Positions 6,272 through 14,629 of a stretch of DNA of 46,416 nt are shown here, in pieces. The DNA comes from a virus. Positions within the stretch are counted from its first letter, which is position 1, and the number at the start of each line of letters is the position of its first letter. The stretch lies in IMG/VR virus record IMGVR_UViG_3300044675_004667, positions 1 to 46,416 of that record, one strand, 5' to 3'. Under the pieces are notes generated by a model. It saw nothing but the letters and a program-made list of their open reading frames with translations, was not told the DNA's origin and made no database searches. Made by a program: the position numbers and the translations under genes.

Positions 6272-6962
6272 TTCTTTAGCCGTTGTAAGGCTACAAATGC
6301 AATTAAGACAGCTTGACTTCTATAAAGGTTTAATTGATGGGTTTTTTGATGAAACCTTGCGTAACGCTGTTATTGAATTTCAAAAAAAATATCAGTTAGT
6401 TCCCGATGGTATTGCAGGACCTAAAACGCTAACGGTTGCTAATACAGTTTGCGCTAATGGATTCCATACCTTGTTTTTACATTGTTCTGCGGGTCCTGAA
6501 TTTCGCGATGCTAAAGCTGAACAAATAATAGCTATGCACACTTTGCCCGTTTCAAAAGGCGGCCGCGGATGGTCTAAGCCAGGTTATTCAGATGTTATTG
6601 AAACAAGCGGCAAACTTGTAAACATTTGGAAATATAATGAAGATAATTTAATTAACGAATGGGAACAAACGTGGGGCGTATTAGGCACAACGCTATTAAA
6701 TAGAAATGCACGCCACGTTTGCTATATCGGTGGCATGACAGCCGACATGCGTATGCCAAAAGATACACGCACACCGGGTCAATTACTTACAATGTATAAT
6801 TACATTCATGATATTGTAAAGCAGAATCCAAAAATTATCATTGCAGGCCACAACCAAGTGCAAAATAAAGCATGTCCAAGTTTTGACGTGCCTAAATATT
6901 TGGAATCAATAAATATACCTACTTATAATATCGGCCATTGGTCAAGCAAACTAAAAATATGA
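6252..6962 (+). CDS. N-acetylmuramoyl-L-alanine amidase with N-terminal peptidoglycan-binding domain
   Basis: A 236-residue endolysin. Residues about 5-65 match a PG_binding_1 three-helix domain (VIEFQKKYQLVPDGIAGPKT). Residues about 70-215 form a PGRP/type-2 amidase, with zinc ligands visible as His77 (FLHCSA), His200 (IAGHNQ) and Cys208 (KACPSFDV). It cleaves the amide between MurNAc and L-Ala. No signal peptide is seen, so it depends on the holin at 8101. It overlaps the neighbouring genes by about 20 and 4 bases. Confidence 0.9.
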   Translation: MLKLNSNSLAVVRLQMQLRQLDFYKGLIDGFFDETLRNAVIEFQKKYQLVPDGIAGPKTLTVANTVCANGFHTLFLHCSAGPEFRDAKAEQIIAMHTLPVSKGGRGWSKPGYSDVIETSGKLVNIWKYNEDNLINEWEQTWGVLGTTLLNRNARHVCYIGGMTADMRMPKDTRTPGQLLTMYNYIHDIVKQNPKIIIAGHNQVQNKACPSFDVPKYLESINIPTYNIGHWSSKLKI

Positions 6963-7135
6963 CACATACAGAGCGACATAGATTAACAAGGCTGTTAAAT
7001 TATAACAAAGGCTTTCAAGATGCTTTATTATGGATTCAAAACGACCAGCCTTATGATGAAGAAATAGAACTAAAATTAGACATTATATTACATAAAATTG
7101 AACAAATCGAAAACAGACTAAAGAATGACAAATGA
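6959..7135 (+). CDS. hypothetical basic helical protein (58 aa)
   Basis: The ATG at 6959 overlaps the amidase stop (ATGA), so I prefer it to a further upstream in-frame start. The protein begins MTHTERHRLTRLLNYN and is helical throughout (LKLDIILHKIEQIENRLKND), a likely short coiled coil. It again overlaps the following gene. No family recognised. Confidence 0.55.
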   Translation: MTHTERHRLTRLLNYNKGFQDALLWIQNDQPYDEEIELKLDIILHKIEQIENRLKNDK

Positions 7136-7523
7136 AGAAAAAAAAGCGGCACTAATTGCAAAAGTTGGTGAGCAAAAAGTAAACGAATTGACGCAAAACA
7201 TTTGGTTGTTATTGGGTGCTTTAAGAACTGCGAAATATGCTATTGCACAGTTCGAACCTAATAAGCTAAAGTTTGAAATGAAAAAGCGTTTTTTAGATTT
7301 GCATACAGCTATAAACCTATTTGTTAATACATTTGAAAAGGCTGCAAATCCTGAAGAACGCGAACTATTAAATACTACTTCTTATGAAAACGTTGGCGCT
7401 GTTGCTGAACTGATAGCCATGGCAATAACTTTGCCTGAATCGCAGATTGAATGGTATTTAGATGAATGTAAAAAATTAACTTATGTAGCTTTTAATAGGT
7501 CACAAGATGAATTGCGTAGTTGA
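7125..7523 (+). CDS. hypothetical helical protein (132 aa)
   Basis: An alpha-helical protein (MTNEEKKAALIAKVGEQKVN, then FEKAANPEERELLN). No catalytic motif. It overlaps the previous gene by 11 and the next by 17 bases, consistent with coupled translation in the early operon. I do not recognise its family. Confidence 0.65.
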   Translation: MTNEEKKAALIAKVGEQKVNELTQNIWLLLGALRTAKYAIAQFEPNKLKFEMKKRFLDLHTAINLFVNTFEKAANPEERELLNTTSYENVGAVAELIAMAITLPESQIEWYLDECKKLTYVAFNRSQDELRS

Positions 7524-7902
7524 ATCAGTCAATAAGCTATTTAATATTGATGTCAGTAAGTTTCCTGAACGCGAAGTAGGTTATGCAATGTGCGATATAC
7601 AGCGCATGATACCAAATGAATATTCTGTTTGGATTGTTTACGCTAATCACACTAAATGTATAAACTTTGACTTACTTAAGCAGCTGCCTAAATCCGAAAA
7701 TTACATACCTTTATTTTTCTTTAAATCAATTATGTCAAGCCGATATAATTTGCATTGTGAATTTGCTTTATATGACCGTAATACTGTCAATATAGACGGC
7801 AAAGAATATGACGCGGATGAATACTTTAAACAGAACAAAATAATTCAAGTGGCGGCAATTATTCAATATGACACACATAAAATACTAAGCATCCTAAAAT
7901 GA
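7507..7902 (+). CDS. hypothetical protein (131 aa)
   Basis: A mixed alpha/beta protein starting MNCVVESVNKLFNID. It has strands such as YSVWIVYAN and FALYDRNTVNIDGKEYDADE and no obvious catalytic residues. It overlaps its neighbours by 17 and 4 bases. Unknown function. Confidence 0.65.
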   Translation: MNCVVESVNKLFNIDVSKFPEREVGYAMCDIQRMIPNEYSVWIVYANHTKCINFDLLKQLPKSENYIPLFFFKSIMSSRYNLHCEFALYDRNTVNIDGKEYDADEYFKQNKIIQVAAIIQYDTHKILSILK

Positions 7903-8075
7903 AAAATTTACCGACATTTGAAGAAACTTTTGAACGGCAATTATTTGAAGCTGGCGAAAACAAAAAGTTTTATAATAACGGCTACATAATAGTAAATGAA
8001 TTATGGCTTAGAAACTTTCACAAGTTAGCACAAACAGAAAAACCGCTGCCTAAAAAAGACAGCGGCCACACATGA
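7899..8075 (+). CDS. small hypothetical protein (58 aa), last gene of the rightward block
   Basis: Starts MKNLPTFEETFERQLFEAGE, coupled by ATGA to the previous gene, and ends KKDSGHT. The motif NGYIIVNELWLRNFHKLA is helical. It is followed within 32 bases by a terminator that lies inside the convergent holin gene. No recognised family. Confidence 0.55.
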   Translation: MKNLPTFEETFERQLFEAGENKKFYNNGYIIVNELWLRNFHKLAQTEKPLPKKDSGHT

Positions 8076-8100
8076 AAACACAAAAGAGCAAAACAGTAAT

Positions 8101-8562
8101 TTATTCGCCTGCAGGTTTATCACTTGCAGGCTTTTTTAGCATATCTTTAGGATTAGGAATAAAGCCTTTAAAGTAACCGATAATGTCAACGCCTGTTGTT
8201 TGTGAAACGTTTTCAAAAATAGATTTTAGTTCAATACCACAAACGAATAAAGCAACATAATAAGATAATGTAAATTCAAGGTCTAACATCCAAGTAAAAA
8301 CCTGACTACTTATAATTGCTAAACAATAGTCATTCATTTTATTTATTGTACGTCTAAAACCGCGCGATTGTATTTTTTCGCCAAGTGCTTTTGCTTTGCG
8401 AACACCTGTTAAAAAGTCTACTAATAACAAAAATGATAGGCAAATGATAAGCGGCTTTAAAATAAAAAGTTGCTGTTTAATTTCGGGCAATACTTTCATA
8501 AAAAAGTTAAGCGAATCAGATGCAATACGTAACGAATCGGCGGTAATAGTCAGGGAATCCAT
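8101..8562 (-). CDS. phage holin
   Basis: A 153-residue membrane protein of the phage holin family found in Bacteroidetes and Firmicutes phages. Hydrophobic spans lie at about 33-50, 80-95 and 98-112; the signature DFLTGVRKAKALGEKIQSRG (residues about 49-68) with the following GFRRTINKM is diagnostic. It would permeabilise the inner membrane and let the amidase reach the wall. It is the last gene of the leftward virion block and overlaps its upstream neighbour by one base. Its last codons encode the rightward terminator of the facing operon. Confidence 0.85.
   Translation of the reverse strand: MDSLTITADSLRIASDSLNFFMKVLPEIKQQLFILKPLIICLSFLLLVDFLTGVRKAKALGEKIQSRGFRRTINKMNDYCLAIISSQVFTWMLDLEFTLSYYVALFVCGIELKSIFENVSQTTGVDIIGYFKGFIPNPKDMLKKPASDKPAGE
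8107..8137 (+). terminator. rightward terminator inside the holin coding end
   Basis: GCCTGCA (8107-8113) pairs with TGCAGGC (8125-8131), followed by six Ts. On the other strand the same bases encode the repeated KPAS/KPAG end of the holin. It separates the two convergent operons. Confidence 0.75.
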
Positions 8563-9050
8563 TATGAGATTTTAATATAACGTGAAATAATAACCGCTGT
8601 TGGTGTACCTATGAAGATATACCACCACGGCAGGGGAACAAATATAACAAAGAATGTAAATGTAAATAGTGAAACCCATGTGCCAAAACAGATAGGGCAG
8701 GCGCCAAGCATTGACCACGGGTTATTTTTCATATTGTTTTCGACATCATTATAAACGTGTTCAACTTGCTGCAAATAGTCTTTGTAAATACTATCGGCTT
8801 GTTCAACTGTTTTATTTTGTAGTTGACCGTTTAATTGAATATCACGTTTTATTTTCCAACCGTTATATTTTGCCCACACGCGGTTTTTTTCTTTCTGTTC
8901 AAAGTCTAAGTAGCGTTTAGAAATAAACTTGCCATAAGCCGAAAATATACGGCCTGTATAATATTCGCCCTGCACAGGCGAACCGATGCAATAATGCAAA
9001 AACTTAATTGCAAAGGATGTAAATATTGATAGTGTTATAAGAGATAGCAT
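8562..9050 (-). CDS. membrane protein, DUF1360-like (162 aa)
   Basis: An N-terminal hydrophobic helix (residues 1-17), a hydrophilic helical middle (20-110, with EQADSIYKDYLQQVEH) and one or two C-terminal membrane helices (118-158). The motif GACPICFGTW just before the second membrane part resembles the CPxCxGxW of DUF1360-type phage membrane proteins. Placed immediately upstream of the holin, it may belong to lysis or to the virion; the role is unknown. Confidence 0.65.
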   Translation of the reverse strand: MLSLITLSIFTSFAIKFLHYCIGSPVQGEYYTGRIFSAYGKFISKRYLDFEQKEKNRVWAKYNGWKIKRDIQLNGQLQNKTVEQADSIYKDYLQQVEHVYNDVENNMKNNPWSMLGACPICFGTWVSLFTFTFFVIFVPLPWWYIFIGTPTAVIISRYIKIS

Positions 9051-9051
9051 A

Positions 9052-9276
9052 TTAGTCTATTGGTGGGAATGGTGGTTCGGGTTTAGGTTTATATTCTATC
9101 AAAGGTAATGTTTTTACCCATTGAAATTCAGGATTAACGCAAAATTCCATTTCTTCAACTGAAATTATCCAATCATCATTTGCATCCTGAATTGGGTTAA
9201 AATAACTGTCTTCATCATAAAGCTGACCGGCCAAGCTATCTTTTTCTGCTATTGTTAAAAGTCCAACGTATATCAT
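9052..9276 (-). CDS. small tail-fibre-associated hypothetical protein (74 aa)
   Basis: Starts MIYVGLLTIAEKDSLAGQLY, with several acidic residues and a Pro-rich C-terminus (KPKPEPPFPPID). The start overlaps the stop of the large fibre gene by four bases. Such small proteins after fibre genes are often assembly chaperones or caps; that is only positional inference. Confidence 0.6.
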   Translation of the reverse strand: MIYVGLLTIAEKDSLAGQLYDEDSYFNPIQDANDDWIISVEEMEFCVNPEFQWVKTLPLIEYKPKPEPPFPPID

Positions 9277-10865
9277 ATTCTTCCTAAAGTTGTGTTATAT
9301 GTTAATATTGCATTTCTCAAACTTAATCCTTCTGCTGCTGATAAACCATCTCCTAAACTATGAAAAGCAATTGACATAATAGCATAGTTGGATGCCGTTC
9401 CAGAACCATTGTGAGCAGCAAGATAGCAAGTTAAAGAAGGTAAAGCATTAGTTGCTGTAGTTGTAGTTGGCGTTGTTGAAGTTCCATCAGCTTTAACTAT
9501 AAACATATTGTTATTAGCTGTTCTGGATGATGCCCTAAATCCTTTTAATGAAGATGCTGTAACTGGTGTTTCAGTATTTATTATAGCTAAATCTCTAAAT
9601 GTTAATGTTGCTCCAGATGATTCTATTGTTGTTCTAAAATTTGATGAACTAACACTTTGCGCCCCACCCATACTTCTTAACCCTGTACCTGAGTTATCTG
9701 TATTGTGATAAAAAGCATGATGATGCGAAAATTGTTGAAGCATAGTATTAGCATTCAAAAATGTATCAGCATAACCATTTGTACCATTTGGCAAAGCACC
9801 AGTAGAAGAATGTGTCCATCCACCTATAAAAGAAAGTCTATACGCTGCATTAGTATCTTGTGGATTTACAAGATTCCATTTGTGCGTAGATGCTGTTCCT
9901 CCAATCATTGGGTATACAGCTCTCATCTTAGTCCAAATGCCAGCTGTTTTTAAATCATTTACAAGAGTATTAACTGCTGACTTTTGAGTGTTATCTGTTA
10001 TTTGTGATGCATATAAGAAAGCATTTGTTTCATTATTATATGCTGTATTGTAATAGTTTGGATTGAAAGGATTAACATTTCTACTTAATTCGTATTGATA
10101 ACCTTCAACTATTTGATTTAATACCAATATCTCAGTATCTGTTAATCCATCTCCTATAGTTGCAAATGCACATTCATTAGGAGTATAATATTGTGGAACA
10201 CCATTATTTGCAGCACCAATATAAAAACTTCTATTATTAGATGTTGCTCCTGAAGCATCCGCAGCATTTAAGATTGTAGTATTATTTTTAAATGCCTTAA
10301 TTATATTACTTGCAGTTCTTGATACAGTATAAAATCCTTGATTGTTACCACCACTACTTACAGAAGTATAAACACCTCCATTATTTAATCTAAAAACAGA
10401 TACACCATTCCAGTCTAATGCAATATCAGAAAAACTATCTGGTCCAGGTCTTAATGCGCCAAAATTTATTTTATAATTATTATCAGTAAAATTTGTTCTA
10501 CTATAAAAAGAAGCATGAATACTATTTAAAGATAGTGAACTTGAAAAGAAAAAAGTATCTGCAAAAGCATTAGTCCCATTAGGTTTTGCACCTGTTGAAC
10601 TGTGTGTCCATCCTCCTGAAAACACCAACCTATAAGCTGCATTAGTATCTAAAGGATTTTTTAAATTCCATTTATGAGTGCTTGCAGTACCACCAACAAA
10701 TGGAAAAATGGCTTGCATTTTAGTCCAAATACCAGCAGCTTTGCAATTTATAACTAAAGTATTTATTGCATTTTTTTGCGTGTTATCTGTTATGCCTGCT
10801 GCCGTGATAAAAGCCTGCGCATCGGGGTCATAAGCAACCCCAAAAGAATAAGGATTTATTATCAT
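9273..10865 (-). CDS. tail fibre/receptor-binding protein with internal duplication
   Basis: A 530-residue protein made of two homologous halves (about 15-255 and 283-530). Both carry ITDNTQK, AGIWTKM, GGTASTHKWNL, DTNAAYRL and GGWTHSSTGA in the same order, then a beta-rich body ending in GDGL(T/S) and an L-rich helix. The pattern fits a concanavalin/LamG-like jelly-roll repeated in tandem, as in adhesins. It lies among the distal tail genes. The DNA looks poor in CpG and more A-rich than its neighbours, as expected of a host-range module recently exchanged. Receptor binding is inferred. Confidence 0.65.
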   Translation of the reverse strand: MIINPYSFGVAYDPDAQAFITAAGITDNTQKNAINTLVINCKAAGIWTKMQAIFPFVGGTASTHKWNLKNPLDTNAAYRLVFSGGWTHSSTGAKPNGTNAFADTFFFSSSLSLNSIHASFYSRTNFTDNNYKINFGALRPGPDSFSDIALDWNGVSVFRLNNGGVYTSVSSGGNNQGFYTVSRTASNIIKAFKNNTTILNAADASGATSNNRSFYIGAANNGVPQYYTPNECAFATIGDGLTDTEILVLNQIVEGYQYELSRNVNPFNPNYYNTAYNNETNAFLYASQITDNTQKSAVNTLVNDLKTAGIWTKMRAVYPMIGGTASTHKWNLVNPQDTNAAYRLSFIGGWTHSSTGALPNGTNGYADTFLNANTMLQQFSHHHAFYHNTDNSGTGLRSMGGAQSVSSSNFRTTIESSGATLTFRDLAIINTETPVTASSLKGFRASSRTANNNMFIVKADGTSTTPTTTTATNALPSLTCYLAAHNGSGTASNYAIMSIAFHSLGDGLSAAEGLSLRNAILTYNTTLGRI

Positions 10866-12073
10866 CTTGTTCCGATTAGAGTAATTTTTAAACCTGTTGC
10901 CGTTCCGTTACCGATTTGGTCTATATCAATTGTAATTTCGGCATCGTCTGTTAGTGCAGATGTTGTTATAGTTGCAGGAGTTGCAGCTGTTGTGCTTGTT
11001 TTTTCTGTATTGTCAATGGTTAGCTTTGTACCGAGAACAGAACTACCGCTTTGGTTTATGTCAACCGTGAATATAGAACCGCTTGCCTGTGCCGTTGTAA
11101 GCGATGCACGAACCGAAGTTAGTGTCATAGCGTGTGGCATTCTAAATGTAACTTTTGCCGTTCCCGTTGTTAGTGCTGTAGTTTCATCACTTGCAGCTAA
11201 TTGAATTTCTACAGCTTGTCTTGTATCATTTTGAACATGCAATAAAATGTGTCCATCCGTTGCGCTTTTTTTAGCGACATAACCGACTACAACTATATAA
11301 TTAGGTGATGCAGGTTTAACATTTGTAATTGCACCAGGTGTTGTTGTACTTAGATACAAAATATCACCTTCGGTAAAAGCGTTAGTGTTAACTCCGTGAA
11401 CAATTCCGTTAATTGCCACAAATCCATTTGAACTATCTGCAATGTCTTCGGCAACAATTCCAAAAGCTGTTTCGCTATTTGCTACATTATTAGCTTGTGC
11501 TAAGTTTATACCAACAAATCCGCCTGCAACACCCACAACACGAACAACGCTGCCCTTACTAATCAAAGAACCGCTCGTATTACGTGCCTTTACTACTAAT
11601 TGCTGCCCAAGTTTATTTTTTAAACCGCCCTGCAAACCTAAATCTAAAGTACCATCTGTGTTATTCCACGCCAATTCACCAACACCAACAGAATGTGCTG
11701 CTGCTGTGTCAAAGTCTAAGTAATCCAAATCAATAATTCCATCATTTGCCGAATTACCAATACCTAAAACAGTAGCTAAATCAGATGCACCACCGCTGCC
11801 ACTAACTACAAAAAAAAAATCAGAACTTAACAAGGCTGCTAAGTCGGCACAATCACCTGTAAAAGGTATTGACGCCGCAGGCACTACTTCGGTATTAGCA
11901 ACTTGTGCAGGGTCGATATATTCAACACTTCCGTTATCTTGAACTACTTTAACAGAACCGTTTACATTGCATTCTATTTCTACAATGTCAGGGCTAAGGC
12001 TGTTAATAAAATCGCCTGAAGTCGAATCATAAATAGCTACATTACCGTTAGCTAATTTTACTATGTCTATCAT
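10862..12073 (-). CDS. tail fibre protein with conserved phage C-terminal beta domain
   Basis: A 403-residue protein low in charge and rich in Gly, Thr, Ala and Val. The C-terminal 110 residues (MPHAMTLTSVRASLTTAQ..., DNTEKTSTTAATPATITTS, DDAEITIDIDQIG) form a domain that recurs in fibre and appendage proteins of many phages. The middle (KGSVVRVVGVAGG, GDILYLSTTTPGAIT) looks like stacked beta turns. The start overlaps the next gene's end within the distal-tail operon. It probably forms or decorates the tail tip. Confidence 0.7.
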   Translation of the reverse strand: MIDIVKLANGNVAIYDSTSGDFINSLSPDIVEIECNVNGSVKVVQDNGSVEYIDPAQVANTEVVPAASIPFTGDCADLAALLSSDFFFVVSGSGGASDLATVLGIGNSANDGIIDLDYLDFDTAAAHSVGVGELAWNNTDGTLDLGLQGGLKNKLGQQLVVKARNTSGSLISKGSVVRVVGVAGGFVGINLAQANNVANSETAFGIVAEDIADSSNGFVAINGIVHGVNTNAFTEGDILYLSTTTPGAITNVKPASPNYIVVVGYVAKKSATDGHILLHVQNDTRQAVEIQLAASDETTALTTGTAKVTFRMPHAMTLTSVRASLTTAQASGSIFTVDINQSGSSVLGTKLTIDNTEKTSTTAATPATITTSALTDDAEITIDIDQIGNGTATGLKITLIGTR

Positions 12074-12075
12074 AA

Positions 12076-12414
12076 TTATAAGTTTATTTCAGTATTATAT
12101 AATCCTACTTTAGTGCTAAATTCAATGCAATCATATTCGATACCATCTTTTTCAATGTTTACAATTTCGCCAAGTGGTGAAATTATTTGACCTGTGTATG
12201 TGTAATTTTCGTTTAGGTTTGTCATATCAAATTTAACTTTTGCACCATCGGCAAAATAAAGACTATAATAAACAGAAACACTACCAAATGTAAGCTGCAA
12301 AATCCAAATTCCTTCAGTTAAAGCATCAACTGTTATATTAGTATCTAATCTTGCATTACAACTGTTAATGCAGCCCAAAATTAACGTATTTTCACAACAA
12401 TTACAACAAGCCAT
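12076..12414 (-). CDS. cysteine-rich virion-associated hypothetical protein (112 aa)
   Basis: The first 20 residues hold six cysteines (MACCNCCEN...C...C), then a beta-rich body (ITVDALTEGIWILQLTFGSV, YTYTGQIISPLG) that could be a small Ig-like or jelly-roll fold. It is preceded by a hairpin terminator, so it may be differently expressed from the neck genes upstream. The Cys cluster suggests metal binding or disulfide cross-linking in the particle. Family not recognised. Confidence 0.6.
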   Translation of the reverse strand: MACCNCCENTLILGCINSCNARLDTNITVDALTEGIWILQLTFGSVSVYYSLYFADGAKVKFDMTNLNENYTYTGQIISPLGEIVNIEKDGIEYDCIEFSTKVGLYNTEINL

Positions 12415-12436
12415 ATATATAAAGTTACAAGTTTTT

Positions 12437-12467
12437 AAAATAACGGGGCTATTTATTCCAAGCCCCG
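12437..12467 (-). terminator. leftward terminator or attenuator
   Basis: On the minus strand CGGGGCT (12467-12461) pairs with AGCCCCG (12450-12444), followed by TTATTTT. It sits between the genes at 12511-13083 and 12076-12414 and probably lowers expression of the fibre genes relative to head and neck genes. Confidence 0.7.
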
Positions 12468-12510
12468 ACTAATTGCCCCAAGGTAGCGAAATTTGGCGGC
12501 ATAGTGAATC

Positions 12511-13083
12511 TTAACATATCGTAAACGGCTTACATTTTTCAGTAAGACTAAAATCATAACGTAATTCAAAATCTAAACTAACTATTTGCATAAGACTTAA
12601 CAGCGTTTTAGGGTCTTTGCCCGTTTCAGCAGCGTAAACAGTCCAAGGTAATATTTCATTTGATACCGGGAACAAGCGCGGATTAACTATAGCGTATTGC
12701 CATTGTATGCCTTTAAAATTCGCACCATATAGCGCAAACTTAACCGAATCTAATAATAAACGCGGGTCAGCGCAAAGATGCCAAAAAACTAATTTAAATG
12801 GAACACGCACATCAAGTTCGATACCACAACTTCCCCTTTTAGTATTCGCTGCTTTTCGTACTTCTGAAATAGTACCATTAGTACGGATATAATAGCCCGT
12901 TCCCGCGGTGTCTGTGATGCCAACATAATTACGGTGTCCATTTTGTGTAACATTCAAAGTAACAACCTGACCTGCAGTATTTTTTACAGCTATGCCATTA
13001 CCGTTTACATTTACATTTACGGCTGCCATTGCAGTATCAATCTGTTTGATAAGTTCAGTTATTATATCTTGTGTTACGTACAT
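12511..13083 (-). CDS. virion structural protein, neck/tail region (190 aa)
   Basis: Starts MYVTQDIITELIKQIDTAMA, has a Val/Asn-rich stretch (VNVNVNGNG) and then KRGSCGIELDVRVPFKLVFW. The KRGSCG motif also occurs in the Ig-domain protein at 21056, so the two may share a fold or bind a common partner. Placed four genes after the capsid (in transcription order), it may be a tail-completion or connector protein. No confident family. Confidence 0.6.
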   Translation of the reverse strand: MYVTQDIITELIKQIDTAMAAVNVNVNGNGIAVKNTAGQVVTLNVTQNGHRNYVGITDTAGTGYYIRTNGTISEVRKAANTKRGSCGIELDVRVPFKLVFWHLCADPRLLLDSVKFALYGANFKGIQWQYAIVNPRLFPVSNEILPWTVYAAETGKDPKTLLSLMQIVSLDFELRYDFSLTEKCKPFTIC

Positions 13084-13649
13084 TATAGTAAATCTATTTC
13101 TTCTAAAATTGCTAATAGTTCATTTCGTGCGGCGGTTTCGCCTAATTCGCGTTCATCTGTTGAAACAGTTGAAATGTCTTTTCCGAAACGTGCTTCATTT
13201 GTTTCCATTATACCTGCTAATTCATCATTTGTATAAGTAATAGCGCTAACAGTTCCGCTTTCAGTTACTTTAATACTTTCAAATAATGAACCGCTAAAAT
13301 TTAAATCAACTGTTTCAGAATTCCTATCAGTTAATTGTCTTAGCTGTTTATAACCTTGTGTTAAATATTTAGTTTTATGTGGATTGCCATTTTTAAAAAC
13401 TTTTTGACCGTTTTTACCTTCAGGTATAACACCATCAGCAGCAACCGTTGTTAAACTAAGCGGATTTATATAAAATGGATTAACTGAATATTGACCTATT
13501 GCACTACCATTTGAATCTAAACCGTTTAAAAATATCCTTTGTTTATATTCTGCAATAACTTGAATAGCGGCAACCTGCGAAATTCTACGGGCCGTATTGT
13601 CATTATTTACAACTTCTGATAGTATTTCTAAGCGTTCAGATAAAGTCAT
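13083..13649 (-). CDS. head-tail connector/neck candidate (188 aa)
   Basis: A 188-residue protein overlapping both neighbours by one base. The pattern (helix 1-40, RIFLNGLDSNGSAIGQYS, then YLTQGYKQLRQLTDRNSETV with LNFSGSLFESIKV) resembles virion morphogenesis/tail-completion proteins of the Mu gpG and HK97 gp10 kind, which place a short helix before a beta sheet. This is a weak resemblance backed by gene order, since it sits between capsid and tail genes. Confidence 0.5.
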   Translation of the reverse strand: MTLSERLEILSEVVNNDNTARRISQVAAIQVIAEYKQRIFLNGLDSNGSAIGQYSVNPFYINPLSLTTVAADGVIPEGKNGQKVFKNGNPHKTKYLTQGYKQLRQLTDRNSETVDLNFSGSLFESIKVTESGTVSAITYTNDELAGIMETNEARFGKDISTVSTDERELGETAARNELLAILEEIDLL

Positions 13650-14629
13650 TAGCCAGGGAACATTGGATACATTCTCAATCTTGGTTCACATCTATAGCAA
13701 AAGCGGTCGGCTTCTAATAGCTGAATTATATTATCAATTTCATTATCTAAGGCCTCAATGCTTGCATTTTCCCATTCACCTATTTTAACATTTGCCCATT
13801 CGTTACCGTGTGTTTTAATTAAATTCAAACGGTTATTAGGGCTAACCCATTCCTTTAAAATTTGCACGCCTGTTTGATACAAAATTGCCATACCTAAACG
13901 GTCCAAAAACTGACATATAATATCAGTATCGACACAATCTACACGTACACACGCGCCTAAATAACCCGAAGGCTGCGCACTAACACCATTCCAACCTTCT
14001 ACATTTAACACATTATCGCCGCAAGGTTTGCAATTAAATGCTTGGTTGCATGTGTATAAGTAAGGCGCTATATTAGTAGTGTCAATAGTTATTAACAATA
14101 CATCTTCATTAAATGATTTCTTAACAAAAATGTGCATTTCAGTATCAGCATAACAAGTAACAGCCTGTTGAAATAATTTATTACCTAAAAAATCGGTAAC
14201 ATAAACTGATGCAGTACCATTAACGGTGCTTTTAAAACGTACTGAATCGACAAAAATACGGCTTTGAGGACTATCAATCCATTTCTTAGATACTTTTATT
14301 CCACGATTTACAGCTACGGGAATATCAGATATATTTGAAACACCGCAAACAGTATATAAATTACCAATGCTGTTTAACTTTATGCCACGCGCATTTAAAA
14401 CGGCCTTTAAACGTTTTTCAACTATATCGGCCGCAAAGTACATTTTTTCGCGAACCGTTGCCGTTGCTGATATTAAAGCCTCACTACTAACAGCGGCTAC
14501 ATTATTTATAGTTAATCCTTCAAGATTTTCTAAATAATAGCCCGAAGTCGGAACTGTATCTTCAGGATAACAGCCGTTAAGCGATATGATATAATTATCT
14601 AAGCAATTAGGTGTATTAAGATTCAGCAT
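13649..14629 (-). CDS. virion structural protein (326 aa)
   Basis: Starts MLNLNTPNCLDNYIISLNG and contains about a dozen cysteines, including CKPCGDN and CYRCEP near the end. Helices (REKMYFAADIVEKRLKAVL) alternate with strands (FVDSVRFKS, TASVYVTDFLG). It overlaps neighbours at both ends and is co-directional with capsid and neck genes. The Cys-rich character is shared with several proteins here. Function unknown. Confidence 0.6.
   Translation of the reverse strand: MLNLNTPNCLDNYIISLNGCYPEDTVPTSGYYLENLEGLTINNVAAVSSEALISATATVREKMYFAADIVEKRLKAVLNARGIKLNSIGNLYTVCGVSNISDIPVAVNRGIKVSKKWIDSPQSRIFVDSVRFKSTVNGTASVYVTDFLGNKLFQQAVTCYADTEMHIFVKKSFNEDVLLITIDTTNIAPYLYTCNQAFNCKPCGDNVLNVEGWNGVSAQPSGYLGACVRVDCVDTDIICQFLDRLGMAILYQTGVQILKEWVSPNNRLNLIKTHGNEWANVKIGEWENASIEALDNEIDNIIQLLEADRFCYRCEPRLRMYPMFPG

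Noticed and set aside
8072-8176. Short rightward frame (MKTQKSKTV...) after the last gene of the first block
   Set aside because: It runs through the T-run of the strong terminator at 8107-8137 and lies mostly opposite the holin gene, so it is unlikely to be expressed.
9290-10860. Diversity-generating retroelement targeting the fibre gene
   Set aside because: The two similar halves suggested template and variable repeats, but no reverse transcriptase is present, and the halves differ throughout rather than at adenines only.
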